DNA of 64,000 nt, taken from the NCBI RefSeq assembly GCF_005844085.1, contig NZ_VCDI01000002.1, forward strand, positions 744,001 through 808,000. Direction: 5' to 3'. Both the position numbers and the translations under genes were made by a program. This document shows positions 55,500-64,000 of the stretch, in pieces. Source of the DNA: Lichenicoccus roseus (GTDB lineage: Bacteria > Pseudomonadota > Alphaproteobacteria > Acetobacterales > Acetobacteraceae). Every line of letters starts with the position of its first letter. The stretch's first letter is position 1. A model generated the notes under the pieces. The model searched no databases. It was given only the letters and a program-made list of their open reading frames with translations, and was not told the DNA's origin.

Positions 55500-56452
55500 G
55501 CCCGGCATGCGGCGTGCTCCACCATCCAGGCGCATAGGGCGCCGAAATCCATGCCGCAGAATGCCGCCTGTTCGGGCAGCAGCGAGGTCGGCGTCAGGCC
55601 GGGCTGGGTGTTGACCTCGAGGATCACCAGCCGGCCGGGTGCCGTGTCGCCGGACCGGGTGTCGTCGTAGCGGAAGTCGGTGCGCGAGGCGCCGCTGCAG
55701 CCCAGCGCGCGATGGGCGGCGAGCGCGATCCCGAGCGCCTGCGCGAAGGCTTCCGGATGGATCGACGCCGGCAGCTGGTGCTGCGAGCCGCCGGCCGCAT
55801 ATTTCGCGTCGTAGTCGTAGAAGCCGTGGCTCATCGACGGGTTGGGGGTGATGTCGGTCACGGTGAGGGCGCGGTCGCCGACCACCGCCACCGTCAATTC
55901 GCGGCCGGGGATGAATTCCTCGACCAGCGCGTTCGGCCCGTAGCTCCAGGCGGCGGCGATGGCGGCGCGGGTGTTCGAGCCGGCGCGGATGATCTCGACG
56001 CCGACCGAGGAGCCCTCGTTCACCGGCTTGATGACGTAGGGCAGCGGCAGCGGGTCGGCGCCTGCGAGGTCCGCGACCGGGACCAGGCCGCCGGCGGCCA
56101 CCGGCAGCCCGGCAGCGACGAACGCCGCGCGCGCGGCATGCTTGTCCATCGCGACCGCCGAGGCGCGTATGCCGGAATGGGTATAGGGAATGCCGATCCA
56201 GTCGAGCACCCCCTGGATCGCGCCGTCCTCGCCGAAGCGGCCGTGCAGCGCATTGAACACCACGTCCGGGCGGTCGGCATCGAGGTCAGCGAGCAGGGCG
56301 CGCAGGTCGGGGCCGGCATCGATGCCGCGGGCGTCGTAGCCGCTCTCGTTCAGCGCCCGCAGCACCTGCGCGCCGCTCGACAGGCTGACCGCGCGCTCGG
56401 CGGACAGGCCGCCCATCAGCACGCAAACCTTGCGACGACGGAGCCCGCTCAT
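55496..56452 (-). CDS. ddl: D-alanine-D-alanine ligase
   Basis: This 318-residue ATP-grasp ligase makes the D-Ala-D-Ala dipeptide of peptidoglycan. N-terminal VLMGGLSAERAVSLSSG, the ATP-grasp PYVIKPVNEGSSVGVEII, and the C-terminal LEVNTQPGLTPTSLLPEQA are diagnostic. YDYDAKYAAGGSQHQLPA is the lid region typical of the vancomycin-sensitive form. It overlaps murB and ftsQ by 4 bp each. Confidence 0.96.
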   Translation of the reverse strand: MSGLRRRKVCVLMGGLSAERAVSLSSGAQVLRALNESGYDARGIDAGPDLRALLADLDADRPDVVFNALHGRFGEDGAIQGVLDWIGIPYTHSGIRASAVAMDKHAARAAFVAAGLPVAAGGLVPVADLAGADPLPLPYVIKPVNEGSSVGVEIIRAGSNTRAAIAAAWSYGPNALVEEFIPGRELTVAVVGDRALTVTDITPNPSMSHGFYDYDAKYAAGGSQHQLPASIHPEAFAQALGIALAAHRALGCSGASRTDFRYDDTRSGDTAPGRLVILEVNTQPGLTPTSLLPEQAAFCGMDFGALCAWMVEHAACRA

Positions 56453-57381
56453 GCCGGCACCCCGATGCGCTTGATCTCCCAGGCGAGCTCCACGCCGGAC
56501 GTCGCGCGGACCCGCTCGCGCACCTGCTCGCCGAGCGCCTCGAGATCGGCGGCGGCGGCGTTGCCGGTGTTGAGCAGGAAGTTGCAGTGCTTCTCGCTGA
56601 CCTGCGCGCCACCCAGGGCCAGCCCGCGACAGCCGGCGAGGTCGATCAGCTCCCAGGCCTTGCGATCGCTTTCACCGGGATCCGGATTGCGGAAGGTCGA
56701 GCCTCCGGTGCGCGCGCGGATCGGCTGGGTCGCCTCCCGGGCGGCGCGGATCTCTGCGATGCGGGCGGCAACCAGGGCGCGATCGGCGGCCTCGGCGCGG
56801 AAACGGGCGCGCACCACGATGGCGCCGTCCGGCAGCGCCGAGTGCCGGTACGAGAAGCCGAGCTGCTGCACCGGCAGGCGCAGCAACTCGCCGGAATGGG
56901 TGACGATCTCGGCCCAGTCGAGCACGTCGGTGATCTCGCTGCCGTACGCGCCGGCATTCATCGCCACCGCGCCGCCGACCGAGCCCGGGATGCCGGCCAG
57001 GAACTCGAGGCCGCGCAGACCGGCCGAGGCGGCATGTTCGGCGATCGTCATGTCGAGGCAGGCGCTTCCGGCGACGATGCCGTCCGCCTCGACCACGATG
57101 TCGGAAAAGCCGCGCGCGAGCTTCACCACGATGCCGCGCAGGCCGCCGTCGCGGATGATCAGGTTCGACGCCGCGCCGATGGTCATCACCGGCAGCTCGG
57201 GTGGCAGCGCCGCCATGAACGACGCGAGGTCCTCGGCGTCGTCGGGACGCACCAGGACGTCGGCCGGTCCGCCGACGCGGAACCAGCTTTGCGCCCCGAG
57301 CGGCGCGTTCGGCGTGACGCGGCCGCGCAACGGCGGCAGCAGCGCGTCGAACCCGCGATCCTGGGGGCGCACGGCGTTCAT
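56449..57381 (-). CDS. murB: UDP-N-acetylenolpyruvoylglucosamine reductase
   Basis: This 310-residue FAD enzyme reduces the enolpyruvyl sugar to UDP-MurNAc. FAD-binding blocks are [26 protein letters not shown] and [32 protein letters not shown] holds the catalytic serine. It lacks the extra tyrosine loop of the E. coli type I enzyme, so is type II-like. The ATG overlaps the murC stop by 4 bp. Confidence 0.96.
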   Translation of the reverse strand: MNAVRPQDRGFDALLPPLRGRVTPNAPLGAQSWFRVGGPADVLVRPDDAEDLASFMAALPPELPVMTIGAASNLIIRDGGLRGIVVKLARGFSDIVVEADGIVAGSACLDMTIAEHAASAGLRGLEFLAGIPGSVGGAVAMNAGAYGSEITDVLDWAEIVTHSGELLRLPVQQLGFSYRHSALPDGAIVVRARFRAEAADRALVAARIAEIRAAREATQPIRARTGGSTFRNPDPGESDRKAWELIDLAGCRGLALGGAQVSEKHCNFLLNTGNAAAADLEALGEQVRERVRATSGVELAWEIKRIGVPA

Positions 57382-58808
57382 GCGGCGTGGCCGCCGCGCT
57401 GCTTCTGCAGCTCCGCCAGCTGTGCGGGCAGGGTCTGCGCCCAGGCGGTGATGTTGCCGGCTCCCAGGCAGATCACGAAGTCGCCGGGGCGCGCGATCGC
57501 GTGCACCATCTCGGCGAGATGCTCCGGACCCGGCAGCGGCACCACGCTGCGATGGCCGCGCGCACGCAGGCCGTCGACCAGCGCGTCGCGGTCGTAGCCT
57601 TCGAGGGGTGCCTCGCCGGCGGCATAGACGTCGGCGATGATCACCGTGCCGGCGTCGTTCATGCAGGTGCAGAACTCCTCGAACAGCGCGCTCAGCCGCG
57701 AGTAGCGATGCGGCTGCACCACGGCGACCACGTCGCGGGCGCCGGCCTGGCGCGCCGCCTTCAGCACCGCGGCGATCTCCACCGGATGATGGCCGTAGTC
57801 GTCGACGATGCTGATGCCGCCGGCCTCCCCGGTGCGGGTGAAGCGGCGCTTGACGCCCTTGAAGCCGGCGAACGCGGACCGCAACGTGCCGTCGTCGATC
57901 TCCATCTCGACCGCGACGGCGATGGCCGCAAGCGCGTTCGACACGTTGTGGCTGCCCAGCATCGGCAGACGGAACGGCCCCAGCCGGCGGCTGCGACGGC
58001 GGGCTCGGTCGGTGACGGCGACCTCGAAGGTGGCGCCGCGCTTGTCGGCCACCAGCTTTTCCGCGCGCACGTCGGCCTGCGGGCTGAAGCCGTAGGTGAT
58101 GATGCGGTGGTCGGACAGCCGCGGGATCATCTGCTGCACCGCCGGATGGTCCACGCACAGCACCGCGAAGCCGTAGAAGGGAATGTTGGAGACGAACTGG
58201 TCGTACGCCGCCTGCATCGCCTCCGCGGTGCCCCAGTGGTCCAGGTGCTCGGGATCCATGTTGGTGACCACCGCGATGGTCGCCGGCAGGCGCAGGAACG
58301 AGCCGTCGCTCTCGTCGGCCTCGACCACCATCCAGTCGCCGGCGCCCATGCGGGTGTTGGTGCCATACGCCTCGATGATGCCGCCGTTGATCACCGTTGG
58401 ATCGAGGCGTGCGGCTTCCAGCACGGCGGCGATCAGGCTGGTGGTGGTGGTCTTGCCGTGGGTGCCGCCGACCGCGATCGACCAGCGCAGCCGCATCAGC
58501 TCGGCCAGCATCTCGGCGCGGCGCACCACCGGGATCAGCCGCGCGCGGGCGGCGGCGACCTCGGGATTGTCGCGCTTCACCGCGGTCGAGATCACCACCA
58601 CCTGGGCGCTGCCGAGATTGGCGGCGTCATGGCCGATCAGCACCGGGATGCCGGACGCGCGCAGGCGCAGCACGTTGGCGCTCTCGGCGATGTCGCTGCC
58701 CTGCACCGCATAGCCGAGCGTGTGCAGCACCTCGGCGATGCCCGACATGCCGATGCCGCCGATGCCCACGAAGTGGATCATGCCGATGTTGAGCGGAAGC
58801 GCCCTCAT
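57378..58808 (-). CDS. murC: UDP-N-acetylmuramate-L-alanine ligase
   Basis: This 476-residue Mur ligase adds L-Ala to UDP-MurNAc. It shows the N-terminal [17 protein letters not shown], the P-loop [13 protein letters not shown] (about residues 112-124), [24 protein letters not shown] and the C-terminal [12 protein letters not shown]. The start overlaps the murG stop by 4 bp. Confidence 0.97.
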   Translation of the reverse strand: MRALPLNIGMIHFVGIGGIGMSGIAEVLHTLGYAVQGSDIAESANVLRLRASGIPVLIGHDAANLGSAQVVVISTAVKRDNPEVAAARARLIPVVRRAEMLAELMRLRWSIAVGGTHGKTTTTSLIAAVLEAARLDPTVINGGIIEAYGTNTRMGAGDWMVVEADESDGSFLRLPATIAVVTNMDPEHLDHWGTAEAMQAAYDQFVSNIPFYGFAVLCVDHPAVQQMIPRLSDHRIITYGFSPQADVRAEKLVADKRGATFEVAVTDRARRRSRRLGPFRLPMLGSHNVSNALAAIAVAVEMEIDDGTLRSAFAGFKGVKRRFTRTGEAGGISIVDDYGHHPVEIAAVLKAARQAGARDVVAVVQPHRYSRLSALFEEFCTCMNDAGTVIIADVYAAGEAPLEGYDRDALVDGLRARGHRSVVPLPGPEHLAEMVHAIARPGDFVICLGAGNITAWAQTLPAQLAELQKQRGGHAA

Positions 58809-59947
58809 GCTCTTGTCTCCGGTGCCGATGAGGGCGGGATGGCCGAGGTCGCCTTCCGGCGCAAGCGGCTCTCGACCAGATCCGCGAGCAGGCGCGCCGC
58901 ATCCGGGCGTCCCAGCCTGGCGCTCGCGGCGGCGGCGCTGGGCAGCGCCAGCGGGTCGGTCAGCAGCGTCGGCAGCAGGGCTGAAAGCCCGACGCTGTTG
59001 AAATGCGGCTGCGTCACCAGCCAGCCGCCGCCTGCCGCGACCAGGGCGGTGGCGTTCGCGGTCTGCTCGTCGCTGGCCGCGATCGGCAGCGGCACCAGCA
59101 GGGCGGGGCGGCCGGCCACGGTGATCTCGGCGACGCTGGAGCCGCCGGCGCGGCCGATCACCAGGTGCGCCTCCGCCAGCCGACGCGGGATGTCGTACAG
59201 GAACGGCGCCACCTCGGCCGGGATGCCGGCCTGCGCGTAGGCGGCGCGCACACGTTCGACATCCTCGGCGCGCGCCTGCTGGGTGATGCGCAGCCGCGCC
59301 CGCAGGCCTGGTTCGAAGCGCTGCAGCACGTCCGGCATGATGTCGGAGAACACTTTGGCGCCGAGCGAGCCACCCCAGATCAGCAGGTTGATGATCTCGC
59401 CGGGCGCCTCGTAGGGCCGGCCGGCGAGGGCGGCGATGTCGGGGCGCACCGGCATGCCGGTGACGGTCACCTCGGCGCCCATCGGCAGCCGGGCGGTGTC
59501 CGGATAGCTGGTCGCCACCGCATCGGCGAAGCGGGCGAGCTGCGCGTTGGCAAGGCCGAGCACCGCGTTGCCCTCGTGCAGCACCACCGCCGGACGCCGC
59601 CGGCCGAGCGAGCGCGCGGCCACCAGCGGCGGCACCGACGGGTAGCCGCCGAAGCCGACTACCGCAGCGGCGTCGATGCGTGACAGCAGGCGGCGCGCTT
59701 CCAGCACGCCGGTGCCTATCGCGGCAAGGTTGCGGGCACGGGCGGCGATGCCGCGCCCGGCGATGCCCGCCCCCGGCAGCACATGCTGCGGACCGCGCGC
59801 GAACACGCCGGTCTCGCGCTGGCCGCCGCGCCGGTCGGTCATCAGGACCAGGCGGTGGCCGCGCGACAGCAGCTCGGCGCCCAGCGCCTCGGCTGGGAAG
59901 AAGTGTCCGCCGGTGCCGCCGGCGGCGATGACGATCGCGCCGGTCAC
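58805..59947 (-). CDS. murG: Lipid II glycosyltransferase MurG
   Basis: This 380-residue membrane-associated enzyme adds GlcNAc to lipid I. It has the N-terminal [41 protein letters not shown] (usual HEQN; Gln to Gly here) and the UDP-GlcNAc site [32 protein letters not shown] in pieces. The GTG at 59947 overlaps the ftsW stop by 4 bp. The C terminus is about 15 residues longer than usual. Confidence 0.95.
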   Translation of the reverse strand: MTGAIVIAAGGTGGHFFPAEALGAELLSRGHRLVLMTDRRGGQRETGVFARGPQHVLPGAGIAGRGIAARARNLAAIGTGVLEARRLLSRIDAAAVVGFGGYPSVPPLVAARSLGRRRPAVVLHEGNAVLGLANAQLARFADAVATSYPDTARLPMGAEVTVTGMPVRPDIAALAGRPYEAPGEIINLLIWGGSLGAKVFSDIMPDVLQRFEPGLRARLRITQQARAEDVERVRAAYAQAGIPAEVAPFLYDIPRRLAEAHLVIGRAGGSSVAEITVAGRPALLVPLPIAASDEQTANATALVAAGGGWLVTQPHFNSVGLSALLPTLLTDPLALPSAAAASARLGRPDAARLLADLVESRLRRKATSAIPPSSAPETRA

Positions 59948-61110
59948 GTGGTGCGGCCTTGCGGAACCGTCGCGCGGCGGCCGTTGCCTTGCAGGACCCG
60001 CACACGGGGTCGCCGGCGGGTCAGCGCCAGCACCATGCCGATGGTGAGCGCCACCGACAGCGCCGACGAGCCGCCATAGGAGATGAACGGCAACGTCATG
60101 CCCTTGGTCGGGATCAGGTGCAGCGTCGAGCCCATGTTGACGAAGGCCTGCAGCCCGAAGCCGGTGACCAGCCCGCAGGAGGCCAGCACGATGAACGGGT
60201 CGTCCTCGGACAGCAGCTTGAGCAGCGTGCGGATCACCATGAAGCAGAACACGCCTATGATGAACAGGCAGACCAGCAGCCCGAACTCCTCGCCGGCGAC
60301 GGCGAACACAAAGTCGGCGTGCGCGTCGGGCAGCAGATCCTTGACGCGACCCTCGCCAGGGCCGCGACCGAGCAGGCCGCCGTTGCCGAATGCCTGCAGC
60401 GCGGTGTCGATCTGGTAGTGGTCGCCGACATTGGGATGCAGGAAGCGCTCGACCCGCGAGCGGACGTGCGGGAACACGAAGTAGGCGCCGACGAAGGCGG
60501 CCACCATCGAACTCACGCCAACGCCGACGAAGAACATGTTCAGCCCGTCGATGAACAGCTGCGCCATGAACACCGTGGTGATGACGGTGAGCATGCCGAT
60601 GTCCGGCTGCGACTTCAGCAGGAACAGGATGACGCCGAACACCCCGAAGGCGACCAGCATGCCGGGGAAATGCCGCAGCCGGCGGCGCTCGGTGAGCAGC
60701 CAGGCGGTCACCACCGCGAAGCAGGGCTTGAGGAATTCGCTGGGCTGCACCGACATCATCGGCAGCGCGATCCAGCGGCGCGCGCCCTTGATCTCGATGC
60801 CGTGCACCAGGGTGAGCGCGGTGGCGGCGATGGCGATCAGGCAACCCAGCAGCGACAACCGGCGCACACCCTTCGGCGGCAGCATCGACACCGCCATCAC
60901 GACGCCGCCGGCAATGGCCAGGAAGATCACCTGCTTGAGGATGAACATGTCGCGCGATGCGCCGATGCGGGCGGCGACCGCCGGGCTCGCCGCCAGCATC
61001 AGCACGTAGCCGAAGCCGATCAGCAGGCCGACGCAGCCAAGCGTCCAGCGATCCACGGTCAGCCACCAGCGCCCGAACAAGGAGTTGTCGATCCGCGACA
61101 GGCTGCGCAT
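59944..61110 (-). CDS. ftsW: SEDS peptidoglycan polymerase FtsW
   Basis: This 388-residue protein has ten predicted helices and polymerises septal peptidoglycan with its partner class B penicillin-binding protein. SEDS hallmarks are [20 protein letters not shown] (in pieces, about residues 110-130), [38 protein letters not shown] (in pieces) and [23 protein letters not shown] near the C terminus. It starts inside the murD stop (TGATG). Confidence 0.96.
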   Translation of the reverse strand: MRSLSRIDNSLFGRWWLTVDRWTLGCVGLLIGFGYVLMLAASPAVAARIGASRDMFILKQVIFLAIAGGVVMAVSMLPPKGVRRLSLLGCLIAIAATALTLVHGIEIKGARRWIALPMMSVQPSEFLKPCFAVVTAWLLTERRRLRHFPGMLVAFGVFGVILFLLKSQPDIGMLTVITTVFMAQLFIDGLNMFFVGVGVSSMVAAFVGAYFVFPHVRSRVERFLHPNVGDHYQIDTALQAFGNGGLLGRGPGEGRVKDLLPDAHADFVFAVAGEEFGLLVCLFIIGVFCFMVIRTLLKLLSEDDPFIVLASCGLVTGFGLQAFVNMGSTLHLIPTKGMTLPFISYGGSSALSVALTIGMVLALTRRRPRVRVLQGNGRRATVPQGRTT

Positions 61111-62525
61111 CAGGCGGCACTCCCCATCCTGATGGCCGGCGTCCCGGGACCTGCCGCGGGACCGGGCGTCTCGGGACCGGGCGTCGCCAGGGTGGAGGCG
61201 CCCTGCACGAGGGACGCGAACTGCCGCCCGCGTGCCTCGAAATCCGGGAACTGGTCGAAGCTGGCGCAGGCCGGCGATAGCAGCACCACCGGTGCTGCGT
61301 GCGTCCGGGCGGCGTCCAGGGCAGCCGGCACGGCATTGTCCAGGGTGCCAACGATGCGGTGGCGCACGCCGTGCGCGGACAGCGTGGCCGCCAGCATCGG
61401 TGCGTCGCGTCCGATCAGCAGTGCCTCGGCGATGCGCGGGAAGTACGGCGCCAGCTCGTCGATGCCACCGGCCTTGGCAACACCGCCGGCAATCCAGACC
61501 AGCCGGTCGTAGCAGGCGAGCGCCCGCGCGGCGGCGTCGGCATTGGTCGCCTTGCTGTCGTCGATGAAATCGATGGCGTCGATGGCGGCCACGAAGCGCT
61601 GGCGGTGCGCGAGGCCGGGGAAGCTGGCCAGCGCCGGCGCGATCGCGGCTTCCGGCACGCCGAGATGTCGCGCCATGGCGACGGCAGCGCGGGCGTTCTG
61701 GGCATTGTGTGCGCCGGGCAGCGCGGGGGCGGGCGCCGGCAGGCCGTCCTCGCCGGAGATGGTGACCAGCACCGCCGGACCGTCCTGCAGATGCTCCTGC
61801 TGTCCTGCCGACCAGGTGTCGTCGAGGCCGAGCACGGCGAGGTCGCCCTCCTCCTGGCGGTCGAAGATGCCGAGCTTGACCGCACCGTAGGCCGCAAGGT
61901 CGCCATGCCGGTCGAGATGGTCCGGCGCAAGGTTGAGCAAGGCCGCCGCATCGAAGCGCAGGGTTGCGAGCCGCTCCAGCATGTAGCTCGACATCTCGAG
62001 CACGTAGACGCCACGATCCGGCAGCAGCGGCAGGGAGAGCGCGGCCGGGCCGAGATTGCCTCCGGCGGCGACCGGAATGCCGGCCTCGGCGAGGAGGTGG
62101 GCGAGCAGGGCGGTGGTGGTGGACTTGCCGTTGGTGCCGGTGATGCCGGCGAAGCGGGCGCGGCTGCCGGTCGCCCGCACCGCCTCGAACAGCAGTTCGG
62201 CGTCGGACAGCACCGGAATGCCTTCGAGCAGCGCCCTCGCCGCGACCGGATGCGGCACCGGCAGTCGGTGGGGAATGCCCGGGGAGAGCACCAGCGCGTC
62301 GATGCCGTCCAGGCTGTCGATCGGCGCCAGGCGCACGGTGGTGGGCGCATCGGCCAACGCGTCGCGCGCGGCCTCGCGGTCGTCCCAGGCGATCACCCCG
62401 GCGCCCATGCCGGCAAGCGCGTGGGCGGCGGCGGCGCCGTTGCGGCCGAGGCCGAGTACCGCATACCGGCGGCCGGCGAACAGGTCCCCCGGGAAGGCGC
62501 GCGTCCGCGGATCGATGCCGCTCAT
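61110..62525 (-). CDS. murD: UDP-N-acetylmuramoylalanine-D-glutamate ligase
   Basis: This 471-residue Mur ligase adds D-Glu to UDP-MurNAc-L-Ala. N-terminal [15 protein letters not shown], the P-loop [19 protein letters not shown] (about residues 127-145), [22 protein letters not shown] and [14 protein letters not shown] are diagnostic. A Pro/Gly-rich C-terminal tail ([17 protein letters not shown]) is unusual but short. It overlaps mraY by 4 bp. Confidence 0.96.
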   Translation of the reverse strand: MSGIDPRTRAFPGDLFAGRRYAVLGLGRNGAAAAHALAGMGAGVIAWDDREAARDALADAPTTVRLAPIDSLDGIDALVLSPGIPHRLPVPHPVAARALLEGIPVLSDAELLFEAVRATGSRARFAGITGTNGKSTTTALLAHLLAEAGIPVAAGGNLGPAALSLPLLPDRGVYVLEMSSYMLERLATLRFDAAALLNLAPDHLDRHGDLAAYGAVKLGIFDRQEEGDLAVLGLDDTWSAGQQEHLQDGPAVLVTISGEDGLPAPAPALPGAHNAQNARAAVAMARHLGVPEAAIAPALASFPGLAHRQRFVAAIDAIDFIDDSKATNADAAARALACYDRLVWIAGGVAKAGGIDELAPYFPRIAEALLIGRDAPMLAATLSAHGVRHRIVGTLDNAVPAALDAARTHAAPVVLLSPACASFDQFPDFEARGRQFASLVQGASTLATPGPETPGPAAGPGTPAIRMGSAA

Positions 62526-63610
62526 CGGATCTTCAGCGTCGCCAGCCCGGCAAGGCCGAGCATGATGGACACGATCCAGAAGCGGATGACGATCTTCGGC
62601 TCCTGCCAGCCCTTCTTCTCGAAATGATGGTGCAGCGGCGCCATCAGGAACACGCGCCGCTTGGTGCGCTTGTACCAGAACACCTGGATGATGACCGAGA
62701 GCGTCTCGACCACGAACAGGCCGCCGACGATGCACAGGACGAGCTCGTGTTTCACCGCGACCGCCACGGCTCCCAGCGCCGCGCCCAGCGCCAGCGAGCC
62801 GGTGTCGCCCATGAAGACTTCCGCCGGCGGCGCATTGAACCACAGGAAGCCGAGCCCGGCGCCGATCAGAGCGGCGCAGAACACGCCGAGTTCTCCTGCG
62901 CCCGGCACCGGATGGAGCTGCAGGTAGTCGGCGAAGATGCGGTTGCCGACCAGGTAGGAGATCAGCGCGAACACCAGGGCGGCGATCACCACCGGCACGA
63001 TGGCCAGCCCGTCCAGCCCGTCGGTGAAGTTCACCGCGTTGCCGAAACCGGTGATCACCAGCATCGCGAAGATCGGAAAGGCATAGCCGAGCGGCAGCAG
63101 CAGCTCCTTGACGAACGGGAACGCCACGGTGCCTTCCAGCGGCGCCGGCATCAGGCTGTTCAGCCACCAGCCGCCAATTAGCGAGGCGGCGAACTCGCAG
63201 CCGAGCCGCACCCGCTTGGACACGCCCTTGGTGTTGCGCCGCGACAGCTTGAGGTAGTCGTCCGCGAAGCCGACCGCGCCGAACGCCCCGGTGATTGCCA
63301 GCACCGCCCAGACGAAGCGGTTGGAGAGATCCGCCCACAGCAGGGTGGACACGAACAGCGACAGCAGGATCAGCACCCCGCCCATGGTGGGGGTGCCGGC
63401 CTTTTCCAGGATGTGCCGCTCCGGCCCGAGGGCGCGGATCGGCTGGCCGCCGCGCTGCACCTGGCGCAGCCGGGCAATCACGCGAGGGCCGAGCCAGAGG
63501 GCCAGGAACAAGGCGGTCAGGCAGGCGGCGCCCGAGCGGAAGGTGATGTAGCGGAACAGGTTGAACAGCGCGAACTGCTCGGCGAACGGGCGGGCCAGGT
63601 TGTACAGCAT
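62522..63610 (-). CDS. mraY: Phospho-N-acetylmuramoyl-pentapeptide transferase
   Basis: This 362-residue enzyme with ten helices makes lipid I. Typical blocks are [13 protein letters not shown] (about residues 71-83), GFADDYLKL with the Mg-binding aspartates, [28 protein letters not shown] and [13 protein letters not shown] (HHH motif). The ATG lies inside the murF stop (TGATG). Confidence 0.97.
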   Translation of the reverse strand: MLYNLARPFAEQFALFNLFRYITFRSGAACLTALFLALWLGPRVIARLRQVQRGGQPIRALGPERHILEKAGTPTMGGVLILLSLFVSTLLWADLSNRFVWAVLAITGAFGAVGFADDYLKLSRRNTKGVSKRVRLGCEFAASLIGGWWLNSLMPAPLEGTVAFPFVKELLLPLGYAFPIFAMLVITGFGNAVNFTDGLDGLAIVPVVIAALVFALISYLVGNRIFADYLQLHPVPGAGELGVFCAALIGAGLGFLWFNAPPAEVFMGDTGSLALGAALGAVAVAVKHELVLCIVGGLFVVETLSVIIQVFWYKRTKRRVFLMAPLHHHFEKKGWQEPKIVIRFWIVSIMLGLAGLATLKIR

Positions 63611-64000
63611 CAGCGCGCATCGCCCCTGCTTCTGGAAGTGGGGCTATCGGAGACGGGTGATGCCGCGAGGAGGGCGGCGACGATTTCGCGCATGCGGCTG
63701 CCGTAGCTGCCCTTGACCAGGACGACGTCGCCGGGCCGGATCGCGCCGGCTACGAGCGGCGCCAGCGCGGCGGCATCCGCCGCCGAAGCGCCCCGTAGTG
63801 CGGGCGGCAACTGGTTGAAGAGCCTGCTCATCATCTCGCCGCAGCAATAGACGATGTCGGCCGATTCGCGTACGTGCGGCAGCAACGACAGATGCTCGGA
63901 AGTAGCAAAATCACCGAGTTCGAGCATGTCGCCGAGGACTGCCACGCGTCGACCTGTGGGAAACCGCGACAATACTTCCAGCGCCGCCCGGACCGACGCG
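63610..64000 (-). CDS. murF: UDP-MurNAc-tripeptide D-alanyl-D-alanine ligase MurF (C-terminal part)
   Basis: Only the last 130 or so codons are inside the window; the gene runs off its right-hand end on the minus strand. The visible part begins [21 protein letters not shown] and contains VLGDMLELG, the hallmark of the MurF C-terminal domain, and [17 protein letters not shown] near the end. MurF completes the pentapeptide precursor. Confidence 0.92.
   Translation of the reverse strand, partial: ASVRAALEVLSRFPTGRRVAVLGDMLELGDFATSEHLSLLPHVRESADIVYCCGEMMSRLFNQLPPALRGASAADAAALAPLVAGAIRPGDVVLVKGSYGSRMREIVAALLAASPVSDSPTSRSRGDAR

Overview
This 64 kb window is GC-rich chromosomal DNA from an alphaproteobacterium, most probably of the Acetobacteraceae (Rhodospirillales). 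The indications are the high GC, the alphaproteobacterial order of the division and cell-wall genes (murF-mraY-murD-ftsW-murG-murC-murB-ddl-ftsQ-ftsA-ftsZ-lpxC-bamD-recN-ligA), the aroE-coaE-dnaQ block, the Suv3-like helicase/S4 protein/FdxA trio, and a MarR-type regulator resembling those of acetic acid bacteria. The family assignment is an inference. I see no rRNA, tRNA, CRISPR array, insertion sequence or prophage. Coding density is very high, and no gene-free stretch exceeds about 250 bp.

Layout. (1) 11-11099, minus strand: one long respiratory operon, actA-actB-actCD (fused)-actE-actF-small membrane protein-ctaC-ctaD-ctaE-subunit IV. It encodes Alternative Complex III and its partner haem-copper oxidase, an A2-type enzyme with a haem c on subunit II. 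Electrons from quinol would pass through this pair to O2. (2) 11280-14717, minus: fdxA, an S4 RNA-binding protein and a Suv3-type helicase. (3) 14829-17499, plus: an M17 aminopeptidase, a MarR-type regulator and a small exported protein. (4) 17603-21885: a surface-glycan module with a WecA/MraY-type transferase, a UDP-sugar 4,6-dehydratase and a DegT aminotransferase. (5) 22018-27866: a rhamnose-type sugar ABC importer with an ATPase-permease fusion and a LacI regulator; a perfect LacI-type palindrome lies in its promoter. (6) 27883-29294: an SDR oxidoreductase and its TetR regulator, with two matching operators.

(7) 29518-35099 is the most interesting region. A 1313-residue multi-PAS hybrid histidine kinase is followed 13 bp later by a photoactive yellow protein (PYP) that keeps the chromophore cysteine, tyrosine and glutamate. 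Converging on it is a 4-coumarate:CoA ligase of the PYP-activation type. Together they look like a blue-light sensing module (light receptor, chromophore activation, phosphorelay output). Tyrosine ammonia lyase is absent from the window. (8) 35105-38035: two transglutaminase-like proteins and an N-formylglutamate amidohydrolase. (9) 38046-40762: aroE, coaE, dnaQ and a DUF2721 membrane protein. (10) 40861-42457: a methionine-rich exported peptide, an ECF sigma factor and an NrsF-type anti-sigma factor, resembling the hypochlorite-response SigF/NrsF/MrpX systems. A promoter-like GTAACC-N15-CGTAA element precedes the peptide gene, and the same element occurs before the MarR gene at 16256. (11) 42535-44627: an alcohol dehydrogenase, a DUF606 transporter and two small proteins. 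(12) 44854-64000, minus: the division and cell-wall cluster with its downstream genes, most junctions overlapping by 1-4 bp. murF is cut by the window end.
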